64,000 bases of DNA from an uncultured Ruminococcus sp. (GTDB lineage Bacteria > Bacillota > Clostridia > Oscillospirales > Ruminococcaceae). Below the pieces are notes generated by a model. That model had not been told where the DNA came from and did not search any database. It saw only the letters and a list, made by a program, of their open reading frames with translations. The position numbers were made by a program, and so were the translations under genes. The stretch covers positions 124,001 through 188,000 of the forward strand of contig CANQJO010000002.1 in assembly GCA_947624255.1 (NCBI GenBank), written 5' to 3'. Below are positions 17,988 to 26,950 of this stretch, one piece after another. How positions within the stretch are numbered: the stretch's first letter is position 1; each line of letters starts with the position of its first letter.

Positions 17988-19012
17988 AGCTTGTTCTCCT
18001 CCGTGGTGTCACTTTTCGGAGGATCGTTTGACTCTGACGGGGTATCAGCCTGTGTTTTTTTGTTAAGGTATGAGCTCTCTGTTTCCTTGGCGATGTAAAT
18101 GGGACGGCGCTTAGTCTCAAGGTATGTTTTTGAGAGGTACTGTCCCAGAATGCCTGTGCAGAAGAGCTGCAAGCCGCTCATCATGAATATGACGCATATA
18201 AGTGTCGGAAAGCCGGCAACATCTTCGCCGAAGGCAAGCGTTTTTATCACCACGACAATTATCATTATAAAGGCAATGATGCAACTTATGATACCGAGCA
18301 GCGAGGAGATCGCAAGGGGAGCGGTGGAGAATGCCATGATGCCCTCCAGAGAATATTTGAACAGTCCCCAAAACGACCATGAGGAGGTTCCGGCAGGCCG
18401 TTCAACGTTCTCATACTCGATGTACTTTACATTGAAGCCCACCCAACTGAATATTCCCTTAGAGAAGCGGTTGTACTCGGACATATGCAGTATTGAATCC
18501 ACCATCTGACGTGTCATGAAGCGGAAATCCTGTGCGCCGTCCACGATCTCTGTCTGTGAGATCTTGTTCATTATTTTGTAGAATTTTCTTGCGAACCACG
18601 AGCGGATCTTTGACTCGCCCTTACGGCTTACTCTGCGTGTCGTAGCGCAGTCATACTCACCGTCACGGACGTAGGAGTACATCTTCGGCAGGAAAGACGG
18701 CGGATGCTGGAGGTCGGCGTCCATAACGACGACAAAATCTCCCTTTGAGTTTTCCAGACCGGCGAACATACCTGATTCCTTTCCGAAGTTGCGTGAGAAG
18801 GAGATGTATCTCACACGCTTGTCCTTTTCGGCAAGAGAGCGCAGTATATTCAGGGTATTATCCTTAGAGCCGTCGTTCACGAACAGGAACTCAAAGTCAA
18901 GCTCCGGATATTGTACGGACATTTCACCGGCGATTTTTGTTATCTCCTCATAGAACAGGGGGAGCACCTCCTGCTCGTTGTAACAGGGCACAACAACTGA
19001 AACGAGTTTCAC
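17984..19012 (-). CDS. Family 2 glycosyltransferase with C-terminal TM helices (GtrB/polyprenyl-phosphate glycosyltransferase-like)
   Basis: VSVVVPCYNEQEVLPLFYEEI, DADLQHPP, two C-terminal TM helices. GTG start at 19010-19012 with AAGGAGG upstream. Confidence 0.88.
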   Translation of the reverse strand: MKLVSVVVPCYNEQEVLPLFYEEITKIAGEMSVQYPELDFEFLFVNDGSKDNTLNILRSLAEKDKRVRYISFSRNFGKESGMFAGLENSKGDFVVVMDADLQHPPSFLPKMYSYVRDGEYDCATTRRVSRKGESKIRSWFARKFYKIMNKISQTEIVDGAQDFRFMTRQMVDSILHMSEYNRFSKGIFSWVGFNVKYIEYENVERPAGTSSWSFWGLFKYSLEGIMAFSTAPLAISSLLGIISCIIAFIMIIVVVIKTLAFGEDVAGFPTLICVIFMMSGLQLFCTGILGQYLSKTYLETKRRPIYIAKETESSYLNKKTQADTPSESNDPPKSDTTEENKL

Positions 19013-19276
19013 GACAGACCTCCTTGAAAAAATATTTCGATACATACTAATAATACTACAATTTTTCCCATAATGCAAGAGAAATTTCCTCTCCGGAGAG
19101 CATTTGAGCATTCTGCACAAATTTTCACCGTCTCCGTCAAGTAACACTGCATTCCGAGAGAGAAAAATTCTCAAAGGTCAATTGACGGTTTCGACAAAAA
19201 AAGTGATAACGTTTTGTTATTTTCTCCAAAAAAATTAAATCCGGTATAATTTTCAATTTTTATTTTCAGTAAGGTG

Positions 19277-19305
19277 TTGATTTTTTTCTTCGGATAATGT
19301 ATAAT
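19277..19305 (+). promoter_or_regulatory. Sigma-70-type promoter TTGATT-17-TATAAT
   Basis: TTGATT 19277-19282, TATAAT 19300-19305. Confidence 0.65.
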
Positions 19306-19454
19306 AGTATTGAATCAATGTGTCCGCCCTCCGGAAAGCTGTCATGATTTTCCCGGAATGCTTCTGCCGGAGGTAAAGGACTTCCGTGAAATCGGCTTGT
19401 CTCTGCCGTAAAGAGACGGCTGCGGCTGCGAGGCTGCGGATTATGGAGTTTGTT

Positions 19455-21707
19455 ATGGATATCACACTTGTCACTTCTACATTCAATGATGACGTTCATG
19501 GTACTGACAATGATAAGAAAACGGGCTGCGGCATAAGCCTGATAAAGCCGGAGAATGTCGCAAAATACCGCAGAGGAAACAAAATGACCGACCTCAAGGA
19601 GATCACCTGCGAAAAATGTAAATTTGCTCTCTCGAAAAAGATGATAAGAGCTGACAAGAAGGAAATGTCGAAGATCATCAAGGAAGAAAAAATGAGAGCT
19701 AAAAAGGGCATTGAGGACGACTCCATAGTGCCGCTGGGCAATACAGTCGCTAAGATGACAAGCGCTCCGGCTGAAAAAAAGGAGGAGAGATCCTCAGCAC
19801 CGCAGGCTGAACCCGTTCATGTGAGTGAACCTGAGAAAAAGCCTGAGCCGAAGGTGATCTCCGGAACAGGTATCGCTATTGATGACGATCTTGCTCAGTT
19901 TGCTATCAACGTTCCGAAAGAAGAACCGCCTGTTCAAGAGCCGGAGGAGAATGAGGACGACTTCCTTGCGCAGTTCGCAGTTAAAACTCCTGCCGAGGAG
20001 GAAAAGCCGCAGCCTCACGTAAATGTTCAAGACGATTTCCTTGCCCGGTTTGCGATTCCTGCTCCCGGCAGCGAGCCTGTGTCGGACGACGGCGGAATGA
20101 ATGATATTTCAGCTCCGGCAGAGGATCGGAGCTACACTCCCGATGACGATGATATAATGAATATGTTTGCTGTGGAGACTAATGCCGAAGAACCCGAAAG
20201 CTCATATGAGCAGGAAACAAGCACTGCTGATGAGAAGTATAACGATACATATGCCGATACATATGATGAAGAAGAACCGGAGATCGACTTGACAAGCGTA
20301 TCCGAATGGGATCTGGTAGCAAATCAGATATTCGGATTTGAAGGAGTGGACAACATTCCTCAGCAGGAAGAAAAAGAGATGGAAGAACTCCCTGTGCCCG
20401 AAACGGAGAATATTGCTCCTGTTGAGGAAGCGGCAGCACCTGTGCTTGAAGATATTCCTGTACCGGAGGAGATCGCCGCTCCCGTGATCGAAGATATTCC
20501 TGCACCGGAGGAGATCGCCGCTCCCGTGCTTGAAGATATTCCTGCACCGGAGGAGATTTCCGCTCCCGTGCTTGAAGATATTCCTGCACCGGAGGAGATC
20601 GCCGCTCCCGTGATCGAAGATATCCCTGCACCGGAGGAGATCGCCGCTCCCGTGCTTGAAGATATTCCAGTACCGGAGGAGATTTCCGCACCCGTGCTTG
20701 AAGATATTCCAGCACCGGAGGAGATCGCCGCACCCGTGCTTGAAGATATTCCCGTACCGGATGAGATTTCCGCACCCGTGCTTGAAGATATTCCTGCGCC
20801 GGAGGAGATCGCCGCACCCGTGCTTGAAGATATTCCTGCGCCGGAAGAGATCGCCGCACCCGTGCTTGAAGATATTCCTGCGCCGGAAGAGATCGCCGCT
20901 CCCGTGATCGAGGAGGTACAGGATACTCCCGTACAGGCAGAGCCCGAAAGAGCTCCTGCGCCGCAGAGAGCTCCCGCACCTCAGAAAGCTCCCGCACCGC
21001 AGAAAACTCCTGTGCGCAAGACAGTTCCTCAGCAGAAGAAGTCTGCTTCTAAGGCAGGCGATATCTCAGTAGAGACACAGATAATCAGTGTACCGCAGAT
21101 CACCGGATACGATGAAACAGGTATGCCTGTATATTCATATGTTCAGATGAGAATGAGCGGTCTTGATACAGATGGTCAGCCGATCTTTACTCCGCTGCCG
21201 GGACAGCCTGTTATGCAGACTCCTCCTGTTGCTGAACCATCAAAGAAGCCAAAGGCAATAAAGCCGGCCGATCCCAATGCTCCCTATGAGACACCTACGG
21301 CAAACATCTCAAAGATAGCCGTAAATTCGCACAGCAAGTCCACATCACAGGCTTTTGTAAATGCTATAGCAAGCTCCAAGGAGTACGCTAACAAGAGCCT
21401 GACCGAAACACAGGGTATGCAGAAAAACGCACCTCTCCTCACCTCTATCGAAGATGTTCTTTCACAGCTCGGTGATAACACACTCAAGAAGAAGAAGGAG
21501 ATCGCCCGGAAAGAAGTTCCCGTATATCAGGAGTATAAGAGCACTCCGAAGCCTGCTGCTTCAAGACCTGCCGCATCTGCTCCCAAACCGCCGGCACCAC
21601 AGGAAAAAGATGTACGGTTTATGTCGAAGAACGAGCTGAAAGCTAAGAAGAAGCAGGACAAGATAGATGCTAAATTCAAAAAGGATATGGCGAAGAGAGG
21701 TCTTTGA
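19455..21707 (+). CDS. Repeat-rich hypothetical protein: N-terminal Cys/His-containing domain, acidic Pro-rich middle, 14-aa tandem repeats, basic C-terminus
   Basis: Long ORF with coherent composition; MDITLVTSTFNDD...TGCGISLI...CEKC N-terminus. Start could be 19443 or 19455. Confidence 0.75.
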   Translation: MDITLVTSTFNDDVHGTDNDKKTGCGISLIKPENVAKYRRGNKMTDLKEITCEKCKFALSKKMIRADKKEMSKIIKEEKMRAKKGIEDDSIVPLGNTVAKMTSAPAEKKEERSSAPQAEPVHVSEPEKKPEPKVISGTGIAIDDDLAQFAINVPKEEPPVQEPEENEDDFLAQFAVKTPAEEEKPQPHVNVQDDFLARFAIPAPGSEPVSDDGGMNDISAPAEDRSYTPDDDDIMNMFAVETNAEEPESSYEQETSTADEKYNDTYADTYDEEEPEIDLTSVSEWDLVANQIFGFEGVDNIPQQEEKEMEELPVPETENIAPVEEAAAPVLEDIPVPEEIAAPVIEDIPAPEEIAAPVLEDIPAPEEISAPVLEDIPAPEEIAAPVIEDIPAPEEIAAPVLEDIPVPEEISAPVLEDIPAPEEIAAPVLEDIPVPDEISAPVLEDIPAPEEIAAPVLEDIPAPEEIAAPVLEDIPAPEEIAAPVIEEVQDTPVQAEPERAPAPQRAPAPQKAPAPQKTPVRKTVPQQKKSASKAGDISVETQIISVPQITGYDETGMPVYSYVQMRMSGLDTDGQPIFTPLPGQPVMQTPPVAEPSKKPKAIKPADPNAPYETPTANISKIAVNSHSKSTSQAFVNAIASSKEYANKSLTETQGMQKNAPLLTSIEDVLSQLGDNTLKKKKEIARKEVPVYQEYKSTPKPAASRPAASAPKPPAPQEKDVRFMSKNELKAKKKQDKIDAKFKKDMAKRGL
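20435..20914 (+). repeat. 42-bp tandem coding repeat (APVLEDIPAPEEIA, 11 units plus a partial)
   Basis: Counted directly in the translation; unit variants V/I, A/V, A/S, E/D. Confidence 0.9.
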
Positions 21708-21872
21708 TCTCATATACAGGCGATATTGCTGTGCCGTATGTGCTGCAAGATCAAAAAAATTCTATTTATCAGAGGGCAGAGGCTTCTGCCCTTTGATAAT
21801 ATCAGACCTCTGTAAGCAGGTCGGACAGCGTATTTGAGTTTCAGATAATGATATCAGATCAGGAGGAACAGA

Positions 21873-22898
21873 ATGACTAAAGAAGAAATAATAGAGGAGC
21901 TTCGGACAAAATTGACCGGCACTCCGCAGGAGAATGATGCTTTTCTGAGGAAACAGGCTGAGATCTTTGCGAGTGAGGGAAATTCTGACGGATTCGATGC
22001 CGCAGGAGAGCTTATCATTGAAAATATGCCGAATGAACAGCGGGAGGAGATCATTCGTATCACCCATGTAGACGGCGTAAGGCTCGATGAGATGTTCAGC
22101 GAGATCAACAAGCTCATCAGCGAAAAAAAGATAATAGAGGCTAAGCCGCTTGCCGAACGCCTTTATAAAAAAATTACTGTGGAATTCAAAGAGACTGAAA
22201 AAACTAAGTATGTCTCTCTGCGCAATCCCTTTGAGGATAATCTCTGCCGGACGCTTTTCAAGTATGAGAAGACACTCAGCCGTACTCCCTTTGATTTTGC
22301 ATCATATATTACTACATATGCGTATATACTTACGGAGACAGGCTCTCCGCTTGATGCCATACCGGTGCTGAAAACTGCGATCGGCTATAATCCCGTGGAC
22401 TGCGGTCCGAAGTTTGAGCTTGCCGAAGTATATAAGCTGCTGAAGAACAAGAGGCGGCTTATTGAGACGACCATAGATACGCTTAGGGTAGCCTCATCAC
22501 CCGTTGCGATAGCACGCTGTTATGCAAATGTGGGCTATATACTCACCGATTTCCATGAGTATGAGGACGCTGCCGCATTCTACACTGCGAGTGTGATGTT
22601 TGCTCCGAATCCGGCGATACCGTATGAGATGCAGCATCTTGCCGATCTGAAAGGCACTCCCATTGTGAGACCTACACGGGATCAGATCGTTGAGATAATG
22701 AAAAAATATGAGATAGAATTCGGACCAAGCGAGACGGTAGTCTCGGTGGCAGCACAGCTTTCAGCGTTTTATCTTGGAAAAAAGGATATTCCGAATGCGC
22801 TCAGATCTATGAAGCTCATGTATAATCTGACACGTGATGAAAAGGTGAAGGAGCTTATCCTGAAATATGAGCCGCCGGCGCAGAAAGCACAAAACTAA
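21873..22898 (+). CDS. TPR-type hypothetical protein
   Basis: 341-aa ORF; helical repeats (DAIPVLKTAIGYNPVDCGPKFELAEVYKLL; CYANVGYILTDFHEYEDAAAFYTASVMFAPN). Confidence 0.65.
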   Translation: MTKEEIIEELRTKLTGTPQENDAFLRKQAEIFASEGNSDGFDAAGELIIENMPNEQREEIIRITHVDGVRLDEMFSEINKLISEKKIIEAKPLAERLYKKITVEFKETEKTKYVSLRNPFEDNLCRTLFKYEKTLSRTPFDFASYITTYAYILTETGSPLDAIPVLKTAIGYNPVDCGPKFELAEVYKLLKNKRRLIETTIDTLRVASSPVAIARCYANVGYILTDFHEYEDAAAFYTASVMFAPNPAIPYEMQHLADLKGTPIVRPTRDQIVEIMKKYEIEFGPSETVVSVAAQLSAFYLGKKDIPNALRSMKLMYNLTRDEKVKELILKYEPPAQKAQN

Positions 22899-23126
22899 TA
22901 TACTCCTCTCTGATGTAAACGCCGACTATCCTGCCGATATATACCACCCTCTAATGCAATTTGCATCAAAGGACGGTATAAACATAAAATTTTTCTTATT
23001 TTACAGGAATTGCTTTTACAAGCATTTTAAGTCGGGTCGAAAATCCGGTATAATATATTCGGAGCTTTTTTCTCGTGTAGAAAATCGTGTTTCTCCGCCC
23101 TATAAAACGAATAGAGGAAATGTATT

Positions 23127-24524
23127 ATGAAAAAATTTTTATCAATTATAGCTTCGGTGATACTGCTGCTTCCCATTATGAGCACATTAAAGGCAAAGGC
23201 ACTGAATTTTCCGATGACGACACCGATAAACAGCGAGTCAGCAGTGCTTGTGAATCTTGATACGGGAACGATCGTTCACGAAAAAGATGCCGATGCAAAG
23301 CAGCTTCCCGGTCCGCTTGTAAATATCATGACAGCAGTAGTTGTGCTGGAAAATTGTGATGATCTCAGCAAGGAGATAACTCTTGATCCCGATGTGTACA
23401 CTCCTGTGTACAATGCTATGGACGATCCCGATGATCTGCCGAGTGTTGATCTCAATGACGGAGATGTTCTGACCGTTGAGGATCTGCTCTACTGTATGAT
23501 GCTTACATCGTCTGTTGAGGCATCGCAGTCGCTTGCATATTATGTGGGTGAGAGCGATCCTGATAAATTTGTGAAGATGATGAATGATAAAGCGGCAGAG
23601 ATCGGCATGAATAATACAAAATTCACCAATGCTCACGGAATGTTTGATGCAAACCAGTACACGACTGCAAGAGATATGGCAGTGCTCACACAGTATGCGC
23701 TGAATGTTCCGCTTTTCAGTACGATCGCTTGTACAGTGACGTACAATCCCGTAGTGCCGAATCCGGATCGTCACCCGAATCACAGCACATGGCTGTGGAA
23801 ACACACGAATATCATGACGGATCCTGATGATGATGAATACTACATGGGAGCAAAGGGCATCAAGACAGCAAATCTTACAAAGGCAGGACGAAATATTGTT
23901 GTTGAGGCAAGCAAAGACGGCAACAATTATCTTGCCGTGCTGATGAAAGCACCGTTCAGTGATGCTGACGGAAATGCCACGTTTTACCATATACAAGATG
24001 CCTGTACGCTGTTCGACTGGGCGTTCAGCAGTTTTTCTTACAGAGTCATACTCGACAAGTCAACAGAGGTAGGTTCGTTGGAGGTCACTCTTGCTGACGG
24101 CAGAGATTATATTCTTGTCAGACCAAAGGACGAGGTCCTGATGCTGTGGTGCGATGACATTGATCTGAAGCTGATCGACCGTCCGACACCGAAATTCTAT
24201 AAGGATTCGGTTCAGGCGCCCGTAAAAGCCGGAGAGCCTCTTGGCACGCTGACGCTCAGTTATTCCGGAGAGGAGATAGCTACTGTTGAAGTAGTAGCAG
24301 TCAGTGATGTCAAGAGATCATTTTCAAAATATAATCTTGAAGCGGCAAAAAGATTCATCGGCTCAAAGTGGTTCAGCACAGCGTTGAAGATCTCGATAAT
24401 ACTGAGTCTGCTGTATATTGCATTATGTATATATTCGCTGATAATGTTCAAGCGCCGTGCAAAGCCGTTGAAGCCGGTATATGCAGTTCCGAAAATCAAC
24501 AAGAAGAAGAAAAACGATAAGTAA
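23127..24524 (+). CDS. DacA-family (peptidase S11-like) membrane protein with degenerate active-site motifs
   Basis: Signal peptide, S11-like fold signatures (IMTAVVVLE, NAHGMFDANQYTTARDMAVLTQYAL), C-terminal TM; the SxxK, SxN and KTG motifs are replaced. Confidence 0.85.
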   Translation: MKKFLSIIASVILLLPIMSTLKAKALNFPMTTPINSESAVLVNLDTGTIVHEKDADAKQLPGPLVNIMTAVVVLENCDDLSKEITLDPDVYTPVYNAMDDPDDLPSVDLNDGDVLTVEDLLYCMMLTSSVEASQSLAYYVGESDPDKFVKMMNDKAAEIGMNNTKFTNAHGMFDANQYTTARDMAVLTQYALNVPLFSTIACTVTYNPVVPNPDRHPNHSTWLWKHTNIMTDPDDDEYYMGAKGIKTANLTKAGRNIVVEASKDGNNYLAVLMKAPFSDADGNATFYHIQDACTLFDWAFSSFSYRVILDKSTEVGSLEVTLADGRDYILVRPKDEVLMLWCDDIDLKLIDRPTPKFYKDSVQAPVKAGEPLGTLTLSYSGEEIATVEVVAVSDVKRSFSKYNLEAAKRFIGSKWFSTALKISIILSLLYIALCIYSLIMFKRRAKPLKPVYAVPKINKKKKNDK

Positions 24525-24624
24525 AAATGATCCGATTTTTAGCAGGAGAGTTTTAGGGGTATGCACAAAAATGCCGCATCACTACGGTTTCCGATCTCCT
24601 GCCGGACAAAAGCATATTTTTTGT

Positions 24625-24673
24625 AAAAAAAGAGCCGCAGATACGCTACTAAACGTATTTACGGCTCTTTTCA
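24625..24673. terminator. Bidirectional terminator between dacA-like gene and cbiC
   Basis: AAAAGAGCCG...AGATACG-CTACTAAA-CGTATTT...CGGCTCTTTT with A/T tracts on both sides. Confidence 0.8.
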
Positions 24674-24830
24674 GTGTTTTGCGTAAGGTTTAAAATACGT
24701 ATTTTAAGATGGCGGAGGCGATGCACTACCCTCAGAAGATGCGTATTTCCAAGATTTCCGCAGTGCAACACCGTATTTCTTGATCGGCAGAATGCCCGTC
24801 ATGTAAGTAAGAGCAATATGCAGCATTAAA

Positions 24831-25481
24831 TTATTTTTTACTTTCACTATAATTTCTGCCGCCTGCCATGTACAGAAGAGCATTACATATTGCCGCAGCA
24901 ACTGTGCTCCCTCCTTTGCGCCCTTTTGACACAATGTATGGGACACCACTTTCCATAATAAGCTCTTTTGACTGAACAACATTTACAAATCCCACAGGAA
25001 CTCCGATAATCAGCTCAGGAATGAAACTCTTTTTCTTTATATGTTCATATAATCCTATAAGAGCTGTGGGAGCATTCCCCGAAGCATATATCACGGGAGC
25101 ACCCAGCGCTGCCGCTTTATCAACAGCCGCATAAGCACGTGTCGTTCCATTATGCTGCGCACGCTCTGCCACATCATCATCAGACATAAAACACATTGCT
25201 TTACAGCCGAGTTTTTTCAGCGCAGATCTGTTTATTCCGGAAAGTGCCATATTCGTGTCGGTCACTATGACCGCACCTTTTTTTATCGCAGCAAGTGCTT
25301 TTTTTACGGCATTTTCGGAAAAGCACAGATCCTCACAATATTCAAGATCGGCAGTTGTATGTATGACACGCAAAATGACAGGAATATTTTCCTCCGGAGC
25401 AGATATCTCTCCTATTTCGGAGCGTATTATTTCAAAGCTGCGCCGTTCGATATCCTCCGGCTTTACAAATTCAAGCTCCAT
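24831..25481 (-). CDS. cbiC: Precorrin-8X / cobalt-precorrin-8 methylmutase
   Basis: VIHTTADLEY, VITDTNMALSGI, YASGNAPTALIGLYE. Confidence 0.93.
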   Translation of the reverse strand: MELEFVKPEDIERRSFEIIRSEIGEISAPEENIPVILRVIHTTADLEYCEDLCFSENAVKKALAAIKKGAVIVTDTNMALSGINRSALKKLGCKAMCFMSDDDVAERAQHNGTTRAYAAVDKAAALGAPVIYASGNAPTALIGLYEHIKKKSFIPELIIGVPVGFVNVVQSKELIMESGVPYIVSKGRKGGSTVAAAICNALLYMAGGRNYSESKK

Positions 25482-26950
25482 TATATTCCCTCCTCGATAA
25501 TGCGGTAAATTTTTTCAATATCAATATTTTTCCTGATCTCATCAGCAAGGATATCAAACTGTGAATCTTTATACGCTTTTCTGTCAGTTATACCGCCCTG
25601 ATAATCCGTTCCCTTCAATGAAAAAAGTTTGCGTATTATTCTTTCGGATACCTCCGGACTGTCAAAAATACCATGCACATAACAGCCGCAGACATTCCCC
25701 TCATATGAGCCTCCGCGATCAAGGAGAAATTTTCCCTCGTTTTTTGTGATCCCCATATGTATCTCATATCCCTCAAAATGCGCACCGTTGAGGCATGAGA
25801 ATATTCCGCCGGATACAACAAATTTCCCCGATGTTCTTATCTGAGTCTTTTTGCTGTCAAAAATTGTTTCGGTTTTAAGGAGCTCCATTCCACGTATTTT
25901 TTCGCCTGATTCCATATTGTACGGATCGGATATCTCCCCTCCGAGCATCTGATATCCTCCGCATATTCCAAAAACAGGCACATTCCTTGATGCGGATCTT
26001 TTTATTGCAGCCTCCATACCGCTCTCTCTGAGCCACTTCATATCGGCGATAGTATTTTTTGTTCCGGGAATAATTATCATATCAGCAGTTTCAAGCTCAC
26101 GGTGATCGGTCATGTATTCTACGGATACACCGTTATACTGTGCAAAAACATCAAAATCGGTAAAATTCGATATTCTCGGAAGTCTTATAACGGCAATTTT
26201 TACGGCTGACGGAGCATAATTTTTATCAAGCTTTTCAGATAAACTGTCCTCGTCCTCAATATCACATTTTACATACGGCATAACGCCGAGAAACGGCTTT
26301 CCGCTGCGTTTACGAAGTATTTCAGCACCGCTTTCAAAGAGGTTTTTGTCTCCACGGAATTTATTGACTATCAGTCCTTTTACCATATCACGCTCGTCAT
26401 TTTCAAGAAGATCGAGAGTTCCGAAAAGCTGAGCGAAAACTCCTCCACGGTCGATATCGCCGACAAGTATCACGGGAGACTCTGCAATTTTTGCCATTCC
26501 CATATTTACAATATCTCCGTTTTTGAGATTAAGCTCTACCGGACTTCCCGCACCCTCGATAACTACAATATCATACTGCGAAGAAAGCCTTTTGTACGCA
26601 GATACTATTCCGGGGATAAACTCTGATTTGCGCCTGAAATATTCAGCAGCACTCATATTGCCGACGACCTTGCCGAAAGCTATTACCTGTGAACCTGAAT
26701 CCGTTACGGGTTTCAGCAGTATGGGATTCATCAAAACCGATGGTTCAACTCCTGCCGCCTCTGCCTGCATTGCCTGAGCACGCCCGATCTCACAGCCGTC
26801 CTCCGTAATATAAGAATTCAGCGCCATATTCTGAGATTTAAAGGGGGCGCATGAGTATCCGTCCTGCTTGAAAATACGGAGAAGTCCGGCAGTGATAAGG
26901 CTCTTTCCTGCGTTGGACATAGTTCCTTGTATCATTATCGGCTTACCCAT
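25481..26950 (-). CDS. cobQ: Cobyric acid synthase
   Basis: IMIQGTMSNAGKSLI, APFKSQNMALNSYIT, GICGGYQMLG. Confidence 0.96.
   Translation of the reverse strand: MGKPIMIQGTMSNAGKSLITAGLLRIFKQDGYSCAPFKSQNMALNSYITEDGCEIGRAQAMQAEAAGVEPSVLMNPILLKPVTDSGSQVIAFGKVVGNMSAAEYFRRKSEFIPGIVSAYKRLSSQYDIVVIEGAGSPVELNLKNGDIVNMGMAKIAESPVILVGDIDRGGVFAQLFGTLDLLENDERDMVKGLIVNKFRGDKNLFESGAEILRKRSGKPFLGVMPYVKCDIEDEDSLSEKLDKNYAPSAVKIAVIRLPRISNFTDFDVFAQYNGVSVEYMTDHRELETADMIIIPGTKNTIADMKWLRESGMEAAIKRSASRNVPVFGICGGYQMLGGEISDPYNMESGEKIRGMELLKTETIFDSKKTQIRTSGKFVVSGGIFSCLNGAHFEGYEIHMGITKNEGKFLLDRGGSYEGNVCGCYVHGIFDSPEVSERIIRKLFSLKGTDYQGGITDRKAYKDSQFDILADEIRKNIDIEKIYRIIEEGI

Noticed and set aside
20656-20907. 83-aa plus-strand ORF with PHPCLKIF repeats
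   Set aside because: Alternate frame of the same tandem repeat.
20435-20914. Possible CRISPR array
   Set aside because: Repeats are contiguous 42-bp coding units with no unique spacers and no cas genes nearby.
20179-20997. 272-aa minus-strand ORF with RRSPPVQEYLQARE repeats
   Set aside because: Antisense shadow of the 42-bp coding repeat; low-complexity, and the plus-strand frame has a coherent protein.
23238-23996. 252-aa minus-strand ORF antisense to the DacA-like gene
   Set aside because: Composition (His/Ile/Cys-rich) is typical of an antisense frame; the plus-strand gene is well supported.
24704-24982. 92-aa minus-strand ORF at the end of cbiC
   Set aside because: Out-of-frame overlap with cbiC; the remainder is intergenic.
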